Origin: JAKLDO01 sp035354435
Lineage (GTDB): Bacteria; UBP6; UBA1177
DNA: 24,014 nucleotides
Assembly: GCA_035354435.1 (NCBI GenBank)
Contig: DAOQAY010000034.1
Span: forward strand, 1-24,014
Direction: 5' to 3'
The position numbers were made by a program, and so were the translations under genes. Of the stretch, positions 1 through 7,033 are shown one piece after another (positions within the stretch are counted from its first letter, which is position 1; each line of letters starts with the position of its first letter). The notes under the pieces were generated by a model. That model saw only the letters and a list, made by a program, of their open reading frames with translations, had not been told where the DNA came from and ran no database searches.

Positions 1-27
1 GGTGCAACGGTTGAGACCAAGCAGTGA
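1..27 (+). CDS. Possible 3' end of an upstream gene (partial)
   Basis: Reading from base 1 gives the eight residues GATVETKQ followed by a TGA at 25-27, about 20 bases before the ribosome binding site of the next gene. This would fit the tail of a gene that starts outside the window. Eight codons are too few to identify a product or to exclude chance. Confidence 0.25.
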   Translation, partial: GATVETKQ

Positions 28-56
28 TTGCAAAACAGTTTCAATGGAGGCTGATT

Positions 57-686
57 ATGAAAAATAGTAATATAATTGCGATGTTCGTGCTTTTGTTTCT
101 TTTTTATGGTTGCGGAGAATCAGACTCATGTAAAAATCTTTCGTGGGAGGCATCATCTGTTGCAGATTCAAGTCAGATTTCTCTTAAAGCAAGTGCAGGA
201 AGTAAATGCGAGAATTACAATGATTATTATGAAGGTGATTTAAATCAGATAATTACAAAAATCCAGAGCATGAAATTTATAATTAACAAAGAATGTTATG
301 CTGAAAGTGATGGGATCAATGATCCACAATTGGTGGATTGCCCTGATTTTGTTCCGGAAACCATGGAGTTTGGTGAACTGGTTAAATGTGAATTTGAAAC
401 CCCTCCTGATGAAAATACACACTGTGCTTTTTATGGTCCTGAATTATATTTTAAAGGGGCAGAGGGGGGTGTTGTAATAAGGTGGGGTTTGTTGGGTGAT
501 AATAATCCTCAAATTCAGTATGCAGAAAAAGGCGGAAGTTCTTTTTCATACGAAAAAGATGATATTACGGTGGAAGGTTCTTTTGAAAATGAAACTCTTA
601 CAACAGCGACGATCGTTTTCACATGGACAGAGGATGAAGTTGAAAAAACACTTGAATTCAGTGCAAAGGTGGAGATAAAAGAATAG
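57..686 (+). CDS. Small secreted lipoprotein of unknown function
   Basis: A 209-residue protein with an N-terminal signal (MKNSNIIAMF followed by a Leu/Phe-rich stretch) and a lipobox-like FYGC, so Cys19 is the probable lipid-modified residue. The Tyr at -2 is not the classic lipobox residue, so the lipid call is likely rather than certain. I chose the ATG at 57 over one at 24 because GGAGG lies at 46-50 and the signal peptide starts exactly there. The mature part has six further cysteines (in DSCK, SKCE, KECY, VDCP, VKCE and THCAF contexts), which suggests disulfides formed outside the cytoplasm. It is otherwise acidic, and the C-terminal third looks beta-rich. I do not recognise a family. 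It appears separate from the ribosomal operon, which has its own leader. Confidence 0.8.
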   Translation: MKNSNIIAMFVLLFLFYGCGESDSCKNLSWEASSVADSSQISLKASAGSKCENYNDYYEGDLNQIITKIQSMKFIINKECYAESDGINDPQLVDCPDFVPETMEFGELVKCEFETPPDENTHCAFYGPELYFKGAEGGVVIRWGLLGDNNPQIQYAEKGGSSFSYEKDDITVEGSFENETLTTATIVFTWTEDEVEKTLEFSAKVEIKE

Positions 687-759
687 TCATTAAAATGAAT
701 TCCAAAAATTGAAATCAAAAAAACAAGCAAAAATTAATATTTTGAAAACAATAAAAAAG

Positions 760-787
760 TTGCAAATGGGACTTTTCTAATTACAAT
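760..787 (+). promoter_or_regulatory. Candidate promoter of the rpsF operon
   Basis: TTGCAA at 760-765 and TACAAT at 782-787, separated by 16 bases, resemble a housekeeping sigma-factor promoter. The same -35 word, TTGCAA, occurs in the better promoter before the pseudouridine synthase gene at 14929. It lies in the 188-base gap between the lipoprotein and rpsF and would give a leader of about 80 bases. This is pattern matching only. Confidence 0.45.
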
Positions 788-806
788 CGGCAGGTTATTT
801 GGTTTT

Positions 807-838
807 TTGAACACTGGAATTTGTATCTCCTTGTTCAA
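807..838 (+). promoter_or_regulatory. Inverted repeat in the rpsF leader
   Basis: TTGAAC at 807-812 and GTTCAA at 833-838 are exact inverted repeats separated by 20 bases, inside the predicted mRNA leader of rpsF. Many bacteria regulate this operon through an S6:S18-binding RNA structure in the leader that carries a conserved CCG. A CCG occurs nearby at 860-862, just before the AAGGAGG ribosome binding site (864-870). Whether this is that structure cannot be settled by eye. There is no T-run, so it is not a terminator. Confidence 0.3.
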
Positions 839-874
839 CAGTTAAGATTGGACTTTAAGCCGTAAGGAGGAATT

Positions 875-1384
875 ATGGAAAGAAGACATTACGAGCTGAC
901 TGCTATTCTCAAGCCCGAAGGCGGTGCTGAAGCGGTTAAGCAGTTTGCAGAACGAGTTGACAATATTGTTAATGAGTTCGGCGGAAAAACGATCACTCTC
1001 CGTTCATGGGGAGAAAAGAAGCTTGCCTACGAGATCAAAAAGAACATGAAAGGACATTACCTTTTCTTTGATCTTGTCGGTGACGGAAGAATGATAGAAG
1101 AGATCGAAAGAAACTTTAACATCTGGGAACATGTTATCAAATTCATGTCTATTAAAGTTGAAAAGAGAGAGAATCTTGATGAGCTTACCGGTTCAGCTAA
1201 AGGAATTTCAACTCTTTTCGAGAAAATAGAGAAAAAAGCTCCTGTGGTCGTGGTTGCTGAGCCTGTTGCTCCTGTTGAGGAAGACAAAGAGAAGAAATCT
1301 CTTGAAGATTCCAGAAAATATAACGAAGAGCTTCAGAAATCACTGACCGTTTCCACTGAAGAAGATGACAATGTTGAACTTTAA
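875..1384 (+). CDS. rpsF: 30S ribosomal protein S6 with acidic C-terminal extension
   Basis: Residues 1-100 match ribosomal protein S6, which binds the central domain of 16S rRNA as a pair with S18. The N-terminal YELTAIL strand, the WGEKKLAYEIKK segment near residue 45 and the GHYLFFDL strand are all present. A very strong AAGGAGG sits five bases before the ATG. The protein has 169 residues, whereas S6 is usually about 95-135. The extra 70 residues are Val/Pro-rich, then Lys/Glu-rich, and end in EEDDNVEL. Long S6 tails are known, and in some bacteria the tail is modified by glutamate ligation, but nothing here shows that. It is the first gene of rpsF-rpsR-rplI-dnaB, and no ssb gene lies between rpsF and rpsR. 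Confidence 0.95.
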   Translation: MERRHYELTAILKPEGGAEAVKQFAERVDNIVNEFGGKTITLRSWGEKKLAYEIKKNMKGHYLFFDLVGDGRMIEEIERNFNIWEHVIKFMSIKVEKRENLDELTGSAKGISTLFEKIEKKAPVVVVAEPVAPVEEDKEKKSLEDSRKYNEELQKSLTVSTEEDDNVEL

Positions 1385-1402
1385 TAAAAAAGGAGAATAG
1401 AT

Positions 1403-1627
1403 ATGACTTTTTACAAAAAGAGAAAAGTATGCCGTTTCTGTATTCACACAGATATGGAACTCGATTATAAAAATTCTGAACTTCTGCTTAATTACATAAC
1501 AGAAAGAGGCAAAATAATTCCAAGAAGGATTAGCGGCGTCTGTGCAAAACATCAGAGAGAGCTTTCCAGAGAAATAAAAAGAGCGAGAACGATTGCTCTT
1601 CTTCCATTCACTGTCACCGGCAGATAG
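1403..1627 (+). CDS. rpsR: 30S ribosomal protein S18
   Basis: A 74-residue S18, the partner of S6 on the small-subunit platform. The C-terminal half has the family core: YITERGKIIPRRISGVCAKHQRELSREIKRARTIALLPF in overlapping segments. The N-terminus carries CRFC, and a further Cys lies in GVCAKHQ, so this looks like a cysteine-bearing, probably zinc-binding form rather than the cysteine-free form of E. coli. Zinc binding is inferred from the cysteines and is not shown. It starts 18 bases after rpsF with AAAAGGAG upstream, so it is co-transcribed. Confidence 0.95.
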   Translation: MTFYKKRKVCRFCIHTDMELDYKNSELLLNYITERGKIIPRRISGVCAKHQRELSREIKRARTIALLPFTVTGR

Positions 1628-1636
1628 GAGATAAAA

Positions 1637-2140
1637 ATGAAAGTTATACTTGCTAAAGATATAGACAAATTGGGAAATGCTGGCGATATCGTTAAAGTTA
1701 AAGACGGTTATGCCCGTAATTTCCTTATCCCGAAAGGACTTGCTTTTACTTCAAATGAAAAAAATGCAAAACAGCTTGAATTCAACAAAAGAATGATCGA
1801 AAAGAAGATTGACTCTGAAGCTGCTGTTGCCAATGCGCTTGCTGCAAAACTTGCAACTTGCGAGATCAGAATACAGAAAAAGGTCGGTGAGGAAGGCAAA
1901 CTTTTCGGCAGTGTTACAAATCGTGAAATAGAAGAAGCTCTTAAAGAAAAAGGATTCACTATTGATCACAGAAACATTGTTCTTGACAGCAATATCAAAA
2001 AGAGCGGCGTTTACGAAGTTGAAGTTAAGCTTTTCAGAGAGATCCGCGGTGTTTTCAAACTGTGGGTCGTAGCTGAAGAAAATGAAGCGGCAGAAACTGC
2101 AGAAACAACAACAGCAGAAGAAGTAGAGAACGCTAATTAA
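1637..2140 (+). CDS. rplI: 50S ribosomal protein L9
   Basis: A 167-residue L9, which binds 23S rRNA near the base of the L1 stalk. The N-terminal rRNA-binding domain is clear (MKVILAKDIDKLGNAGD, then VKDGYARNFLIPKGLA). A long connecting helix follows at residues 40-75, and the C-terminal domain contains KLFGSVTNREI. The last 20 residues are an Ala/Glu/Thr-rich acidic tail beyond the usual L9 end of about 150 residues. Like the S6 tail, this is an acidic add-on. A TAGGAG overlaps the end of rpsR, and the gap is nine bases, which implies coupled expression. Confidence 0.95.
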   Translation: MKVILAKDIDKLGNAGDIVKVKDGYARNFLIPKGLAFTSNEKNAKQLEFNKRMIEKKIDSEAAVANALAAKLATCEIRIQKKVGEEGKLFGSVTNREIEEALKEKGFTIDHRNIVLDSNIKKSGVYEVEVKLFREIRGVFKLWVVAEENEAAETAETTTAEEVENAN

Positions 2141-2153
2141 TTCTGAGAAATAA

Positions 2154-3542
2154 ATGGATTATAATCCAAAATTGCTGCCGGGTAATATAGAGGCGGAAGC
2201 TTCTCTTCTCGGATGTCTACTGATAAATGGAAAACTTTTTTCTACAGTTGAAGGGACAGGTCTGAATGCGGAAGATTTCTATGAAGAAAGACATGCCGTT
2301 GTTTTCAGGGTGATTTCAGCTATTTACAATGAAGGTAAAACTCCTGATGTTGTCACTGTGGGTGACAAGATATCCAATATGGGTGTGGAAAATATCTTTC
2401 CTGACATGAAATATCTTTATGATCTTGCAGGTCGTGCGCCTACTGTTTCTGAATCCATACTTGTTGAATACTGCAACATAATTATTGAGAAATCGCTGTT
2501 TAGAGAGCTAATAAAGATTTGTGCGGAAAGCTCGGACAATGCGTACAGGCAGTCATCACCTTTTGAAGAAGTTGCAGATAAGTCTACGAGTTCGCTCATT
2601 AATTTGAGCAACAGAAGACAGACTACAACTATTCAGAAGGCGAAAGATCTTGTTCAAAAAGAGATAGCCCGTCTGGAGGAAAGGATTGCAAAAGGCAGCA
2701 AGATAGCTGGAATTTCATGCGGTTATCCAATGCTTGATGATCTTTGCAGCGGATTCAAACCTGGTGACATGATCGTTCTTGCGGGAAGACCAGGTATGGG
2801 TAAAACGAGTTTTGCACTGAATATGGCGATCGAGATAGCAAGAAACAACAACAATGTTCTTTTCTTTTCTCTGGAAATGCCGGCAAACCAGATCATCAGC
2901 AGAATGATTGCAACAGAGTGCAGCGTAAGTGCGAAAAGGTTCAATACCGGTTCTTTGGAAAAAGAGGAAATAGACAGGCTCTGGTCGACAGTTGACAGAG
3001 TCAGCAAACTTCCTATTTTTATTGACGATACTTCTAAACTTACGGTGTCGGATCTGAGGTCGAGAGCAAAGAAACTTGATTCAGAGCTTAAAAAAACTCC
3101 TGCAAAAGATAAGACAAATCCCAACAAACTGGACTGTATATTTGTCGACTATCTCCAGCTTATGTCATCAAATGTTCACAAAGATGACAGAGTGCGGCAG
3201 GTTGAAGATATTTCACGAAATATAAAACTGTTTGCAAAAGATCTCGGAATACCGATCATTGCTCTTGCACAGTTGAATAGAAAAGTTGAAGAAAGAAGCA
3301 CCAATAAAATTCCGATGCTGAGCGATCTGAAAGACTCCGGTTCAATTGAACAGGATGCAGATATGGTAATGTTCATCCATAGAGAGGATGTCTATAAAAA
3401 AGATAGCGAAAACAAGAACATAGCTGATATTTTTGTGCAGAAGAACAGACATGGTCAGCAGGGTCATGTAAAATTGAGATTTGTTCCGCAATATACCAAG
3501 TTCGCTTCATTTGATTACATGTCTGATGATAATTCAAAATAA
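2154..3542 (+). CDS. dnaB: Replicative DNA helicase DnaB
   Basis: A 462-residue hexameric 5'-3' replicative helicase that unwinds DNA ahead of the replisome and docks primase and the clamp loader. The N-terminal domain (residues about 8-110, starting PGNIEAEASLLGCLL) is followed by a linker and the RecA-type motor. Walker A is GRPGMGKT at 211-218, and the catalytic region is FFSLEM near 238-242. Walker B is IFVDYLQLM around 329-337, and the R-finger region is QDADMVMFIHR near 400-410. There is no intein. A Lys/Pro/Asn-rich loop of about a dozen residues (around 312-326, ELKKTPAKDKTNPNK) lengthens the stretch just before Walker B compared with E. coli DnaB. The ribosome binding site is weak (TGAGAAATAA), and the start is 13 bases after rplI. 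Confidence 0.95.
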   Translation: MDYNPKLLPGNIEAEASLLGCLLINGKLFSTVEGTGLNAEDFYEERHAVVFRVISAIYNEGKTPDVVTVGDKISNMGVENIFPDMKYLYDLAGRAPTVSESILVEYCNIIIEKSLFRELIKICAESSDNAYRQSSPFEEVADKSTSSLINLSNRRQTTTIQKAKDLVQKEIARLEERIAKGSKIAGISCGYPMLDDLCSGFKPGDMIVLAGRPGMGKTSFALNMAIEIARNNNNVLFFSLEMPANQIISRMIATECSVSAKRFNTGSLEKEEIDRLWSTVDRVSKLPIFIDDTSKLTVSDLRSRAKKLDSELKKTPAKDKTNPNKLDCIFVDYLQLMSSNVHKDDRVRQVEDISRNIKLFAKDLGIPIIALAQLNRKVEERSTNKIPMLSDLKDSGSIEQDADMVMFIHREDVYKKDSENKNIADIFVQKNRHGQQGHVKLRFVPQYTKFASFDYMSDDNSK

Positions 3543-3545
3543 GGA

Positions 3546-4235
3546 ATGAGAGATTTTCTTAAAAGATTTCCTTTATCAAGAAAAACATTGTCAAGGCCTG
3601 CGCTCATTTTAATAATCTTTCTGGGGATCTATTTATTTCACAACTACTACTACTCAAACACCAGTTTTCACATTCCTTCCAAAAAACAGCAGACATTACA
3701 AGTTGTTGAGAAAGGAAATATCAACTTTGTTTCAGGAAACACTCTCGAAATAATGAATGATTATAAGACTGAAGAGAATCTGAGCAGAGTCGAATCTTTT
3801 ATTACAATTAATGGAAAGATTGATGGTCGTATTGATCCGGTGCTTGTTCCTTTATTCAATTCCAGAAAATATCTGACAGAGGTTAATACTGCTGATATAG
3901 AAAATGCCTGTTCTCCTGATTTCAATCCGCTTTATCCTGTTGCAATAAGAAGGCTTATATATTTTATGCCTGAAAGTGCTCTTTTTGACGGACAGAAGTG
4001 GGAAATAAATACCTGTCATGGAAAATTAAGGTGCAATTACGCCCTTTCATTTAAGAATAAAAAAGCTTCTGTTGAAATACTTTGTTCCGGAAGTATTCAG
4101 AATTCTGAAATTGCAATATCAGGAAATCTTGCGGTAAACAAAAAACTTAACGGTTTTGATTCTGTAATGCTTGAAATAACTTCATCCAGTCCCGAGCTGG
4201 TTTCAAACTGGATATTGGAAGACACTCTGAAATAA
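3546..4235 (+). CDS. Membrane-anchored protein of unknown function downstream of dnaB
   Basis: A 229-residue protein that I do not recognise. A basic N-terminus (RDFLKRFPLSRKTLSR) precedes one hydrophobic helix at about residues 18-36 (ALILIIFLGIYLF), so it should be a single-pass inner-membrane protein with its body outside the cytoplasm. The body is rich in short polar strands, suggesting a beta fold, and has four cysteines (NACSP, NTCHG, RCNY, ILCSG) that could form two disulfides. The segment IYFMPESALFDGQKWEI recalls the P-x-x-x-x-GxxW pattern seen in several secreted beta-sheet families, but this is only a resemblance. The ATG is three bases after the dnaB stop with AAGGA overlapping it, so translation is probably coupled to dnaB. 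Confidence 0.8.
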   Translation: MRDFLKRFPLSRKTLSRPALILIIFLGIYLFHNYYYSNTSFHIPSKKQQTLQVVEKGNINFVSGNTLEIMNDYKTEENLSRVESFITINGKIDGRIDPVLVPLFNSRKYLTEVNTADIENACSPDFNPLYPVAIRRLIYFMPESALFDGQKWEINTCHGKLRCNYALSFKNKKASVEILCSGSIQNSEIAISGNLAVNKKLNGFDSVMLEITSSSPELVSNWILEDTLK

Positions 4236-4252
4236 TCTATACTATTATTGCT

Positions 4253-4281
4253 TTGACAAAACAGATTTTCAGTAGTAGTTT
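4253..4281 (+). promoter_or_regulatory. Possible weak promoter before the thiE-like gene
   Basis: TTGACA at 4253-4258 is a perfect -35 word. At 17 bases spacing the -10 position reads TAGTTT (4276-4281), only three of six matches. It sits in the 63-base gap before the ThiE-like gene, close to its GGAGG (4288-4292), leaving almost no leader. It could allow expression separate from dnaB. Confidence 0.25.
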
Positions 4282-4298
4282 AACTGCGGAGGTCAAAA

Positions 4299-4907
4299 AT
4301 GCTCTGGATGATAACTGATTTTTCAAAGACACCCGGTCTTGAAGAAACTGTAAAACACATTTCAATTTGTTTGCAGAACGGTGTTCAGAAAGTTTCTTTG
4401 CGAAACATCGGTGTTTTTGATTCTGATTCAATAAAAAAGATAAAAGAAGAGCTTGACAGATCGTTTCCGGACCGTGAAATATACATTCACAATATTGCCG
4501 CAGAAGAAGTTAATAAATACAATCACTTACATTATCCTTCGAATCGCACAGCAGAGGCGTTTGAAATTAAAAACAAATACCCTGATGTAAAAGTCGTTGT
4601 TTCAACTCACAGCAGGTATGAGTATGAAAAGGCTTTTAAAAACGGTGTCGATTACGCTTTATTTTCTCCAGTTTACCCGCCGATTTCCAAGCCGGAAGAT
4701 ACAAGAAATACGGTAACTCCGGTAAAATTTAAAAACCTTTATCTTCTGGGTGGAATAGATAGAATGAAAGCCCTTTGGCTTATTGAAAGAGGATTTACTA
4801 ATATTGCAGGAATTTCATTGTTCTACGGTGAAAATGCTGCATCAGTAATAAAAGAATTGTCAACCCTGATAATGGAGAAGGAATATGGTATTGCTTACTC
4901 AGATTGA
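4299..4907 (+). CDS. ThiE/TenI-like TIM-barrel protein (thiamin phosphate synthase superfamily)
   Basis: A 202-residue protein with the layout of thiamin phosphate synthase (ThiE) and its relative TenI. It has an LWMITD first strand, HLHYPS where the family has a vHl strand, VVSTHSRYEYEKAFKNGVDY, then LFSPVYPPISKPED (family: GP.f.T.SK) and LLGGID near residue 150 (family: ALGGI). ThiE joins the pyrimidine made by ThiC to the thiazole phosphate; TenI is a thiazole tautomerase. Canonical ThiE residues are altered: the QLRxK element is replaced by KVSLRNIG, and the NDR loop by YIHNIA. The activity may therefore be TenI-like, or divergent ThiE. A GGAGG lies six bases before the ATG. The last 23 bases overlap the thiC start, and this context supports a thiamin role. 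Confidence 0.75.
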   Translation: MLWMITDFSKTPGLEETVKHISICLQNGVQKVSLRNIGVFDSDSIKKIKEELDRSFPDREIYIHNIAAEEVNKYNHLHYPSNRTAEAFEIKNKYPDVKVVVSTHSRYEYEKAFKNGVDYALFSPVYPPISKPEDTRNTVTPVKFKNLYLLGGIDRMKALWLIERGFTNIAGISLFYGENAASVIKELSTLIMEKEYGIAYSD

Positions 4908-6195
4908 AGCGGCTGTAAAAGGAATTATCACTGAAGAGGTGAAAATCGCCGCGGCAGAAGAAAAGATGTCTCCGGAATTGATGAGCAGAAGAATTGCTGA
5001 AGGTAAAATAGTTATCTGCAAGAACAGAGTTCATAATGTGAAACCTCTTGCTATCGGTGACGGATGCAGAGTGAAGATCAATGCTAATATCGGTACTTCC
5101 GAGGATGTGAATTCTCTCGAAGAAGAGATCGAAAAAGCAAAAATTGCTGTAAAATTCGGTGCTGATGCTGTGATGGACCTTTCAACGGGCAAAGATCTTG
5201 AACTGACAAGAAAGAAAATAATGGAAGCCGCTCCGGTAATAATAGGTACGGTTCCTATTTATCAGGCTATTGTCGACTGTGTCAGAGAAAGGAAGAAATC
5301 ATTTGCTGAAATGACGGTTGATGAGATATTTGAAGCGATAGAAAAGCAGGTTTCAAGCGGTGTTGACTTCATTACTGTTCACTGCGGGGTCAATCAGAAG
5401 CTTTTAAAAACAATAGGAAAATCCAAAAGAATAATGGGTGTTGTCTCCAGAGGCGGAAGTATTACGGCGCGCTGGATGGCCCACAATAAGCAGGAAAATC
5501 CTCTTTTTGAACATTTCGACAGACTGATCGATATCTGCCACAAATATGACTGTGTGTTCTCGCTCGGTGACGGGCTTCGTCCCGGCTGTCTGAATGACGC
5601 AACTGACCGTCCGCAGATCCAGGAGCTCATCACTCTTGGTGAATTGACTCTGAGAGCGAGAGCGAAAGGAGTTCAGGTCATGATCGAAGGACCCGGACAT
5701 GTGCCGTTAAATCAGATAGTTACAAATATCCAGATCGAAAAGACCCTTTGCAACGGTGCTCCTTTTTATGTTCTCGGTCCTATCGTTACCGATGTAGCTC
5801 CGGGATATGACCACATAACTTCAGCCATCGGCGGAGCAATTGCCGCAATGAGCGGAGCAAATTTTCTCTGTTATGTCACACCGGCGGAACATCTGTCACT
5901 TCCTACGATCGAAGATGTGAAAGAAGGCGTTATCGCTTCAAGGATAGCCGCACATGCCGCTGATATTGCAAACGGACACCCCGGAGCAATGGAATGGGAC
6001 AATGCAATGGCAAAGGCAAGAAGAGCCCTTGACTGGGAAAAACAGCTTGAACTCTCAATGGATTCTGAAAAATGCAAGAAATATCGCGGAGACAGACCTG
6101 CCGAAGCCGATAAAGAAACCTGCTCAATGTGCGGAGACCTTTGTGCAGTCAAGAACTTCAACGAAGCCGAAAAGATCTTCGACACAGAAGACTAA
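4885..6195 (+). CDS. thiC: Phosphomethylpyrimidine synthase ThiC (short, anaerobe-type form)
   Basis: A radical-SAM enzyme that rearranges aminoimidazole ribotide to hydroxymethylpyrimidine phosphate in thiamin synthesis. The 436 residues cover the ThiC core without the N-terminal extension of the E. coli enzyme (about 630 residues). Seen motifs are GADAVMDLSTG, DFITVHCGV, SRGGSITARWM, EGPGHVPLNQI and the C-terminal iron-sulfur motif at Cys413, Cys416 and Cys420 (CSMCGDLC). The cysteine spacing is C-x2-C-x3-C, one residue shorter at the end than the C-x2-C-x4-C of E. coli ThiC. The start overlaps the ThiE-like gene by 23 bases, with GGAGAAGG upstream. No TPP riboswitch was recognised in the gap upstream of the pair. 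A ThiC paralogue making a benzimidazole (BzaF type) is an alternative, but the ThiE-like neighbour favours thiamin. Confidence 0.92.
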   Translation: MVLLTQIEAAVKGIITEEVKIAAAEEKMSPELMSRRIAEGKIVICKNRVHNVKPLAIGDGCRVKINANIGTSEDVNSLEEEIEKAKIAVKFGADAVMDLSTGKDLELTRKKIMEAAPVIIGTVPIYQAIVDCVRERKKSFAEMTVDEIFEAIEKQVSSGVDFITVHCGVNQKLLKTIGKSKRIMGVVSRGGSITARWMAHNKQENPLFEHFDRLIDICHKYDCVFSLGDGLRPGCLNDATDRPQIQELITLGELTLRARAKGVQVMIEGPGHVPLNQIVTNIQIEKTLCNGAPFYVLGPIVTDVAPGYDHITSAIGGAIAAMSGANFLCYVTPAEHLSLPTIEDVKEGVIASRIAAHAADIANGHPGAMEWDNAMAKARRALDWEKQLELSMDSEKCKKYRGDRPAEADKETCSMCGDLCAVKNFNEAEKIFDTED

Positions 6196-6219
6196 AAATA
6201 ATTTTCTTAATATTTTACT

Positions 6220-7032
6220 TTATTTTTTTACAACTTTCGGGGTTTCTTCGTAACTTATCCAGTCACTCCAGCTGCCTGCATATATTGAAGAATCGATTCC
6301 GATGTGTCTGAGTGCTATCCAATTATAGCAGGCTGTCACGCCGCTTCCGCAGTAGATGATAATCTCTTTTGACGGATCTATGAATGAATACAGCAACTTG
6401 AGTTCACTTTCGGGTAATATTTCGCTATCGGCTTTTTTGATCTGTTCCCACAGAAAATTAACTGCTCCGGGGATGTGTCCTGCAATTTTGTCAATTGGTT
6501 CGACAATTCCTTGGAATCTTTCGGGTGCTCTTGAATCAATGATGGTGACTGCTGGATTGTTCAATCTGTTTTTTACATATTCCATGTTCCGTATAAGATT
6601 TGTGATAGCTTTTCCTGTGATGTTTCCTTTTTCAGGAGCCGGAATTCCGGAGTCAACGGAAAGCCCTTTTTCTTTCAAAAAATTGAAATCTCCGCTGATA
6701 AGACTGGCTTCAATCCCGAAAAGTCTTAAGATGAAAACTGTTCTTCCAGCATAAAGTCCGTATGCTACAACTTTAGAATTGTCTGAAATGCCTAGGCTTT
6801 CCATATACTTGCGAAGTGTTTCCAGATCGGGCAGAGGGTGCCTTCCGCCATGAATGGTAACAGGATCGGAAAGTTTATTCTCTCCATCAACGAAATGTGA
6901 ACCCGAAATATGCTCTTTCAGATATTCTTTATATCCCCAGCCGGGATTTCCGAGTTCAGCACGGCAGTCAAGAACAATGAAGTCATTGAAATTATTGGAT
7001 AATTTAGTTGATGAAATAATATATTCTGTCAT
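6220..7032 (-). CDS. Two-domain rhodanese, 3-mercaptopyruvate sulfurtransferase-like
   Basis: A 270-residue tandem rhodanese of the sulfurtransferase family, which moves sulfane sulfur from a donor to a thiol or cyanide acceptor. The first, non-catalytic domain contains VLDCRAELGNPGWG, then SGSHFVDGENKLSD and GGRHPLPD. The second contains IIDSRAPERFQG, GHIPGAVNF and the active loop CGSGVTAC, with the catalytic Cys at residue 228. CGSGVT is typical of mercaptopyruvate sulfurtransferases, whereas thiosulfate enzymes usually have CRKGVT; the substrate is inferred from this. I chose the ATG at 7032, one base after the stop of the preceding gene. An in-frame ATG at 7065 would add 11 lysine/serine-rich residues and overlap that gene by 32 bases. 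It is the last gene of the nine-gene minus-strand run, and no clear terminator follows. Confidence 0.9.
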   Translation of the reverse strand: MTEYIISSTKLSNNFNDFIVLDCRAELGNPGWGYKEYLKEHISGSHFVDGENKLSDPVTIHGGRHPLPDLETLRKYMESLGISDNSKVVAYGLYAGRTVFILRLFGIEASLISGDFNFLKEKGLSVDSGIPAPEKGNITGKAITNLIRNMEYVKNRLNNPAVTIIDSRAPERFQGIVEPIDKIAGHIPGAVNFLWEQIKKADSEILPESELKLLYSFIDPSKEIIIYCGSGVTACYNWIALRHIGIDSSIYAGSWSDWISYEETPKVVKK

Positions 7033-7033
7033 T

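Noticed and set aside
24..56. Earlier ATG at 24 for the first lipoprotein
   Set aside because: It adds eleven polar residues before a complete signal peptide, and the GGAGG at 46-50 is placed for the ATG at 57.
2723..3127. 134-codon open frame on the minus strand inside dnaB
   Set aside because: It lies entirely within the conserved helicase motor, is Leu/Ser-rich as expected for an antisense shadow, and has no family features.
4236..4298. TPP riboswitch before the thiE-like/thiC pair
   Set aside because: The gap is only 63 bases and lacks the conserved CTGAGA and ACC...CTGA-type aptamer segments; no structure of adequate size fits.
6196..6219. Terminator between thiC and the sulfurtransferase gene
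   Set aside because: The 24-base convergent gap is AT-rich with T-runs but has no stem I can pair.
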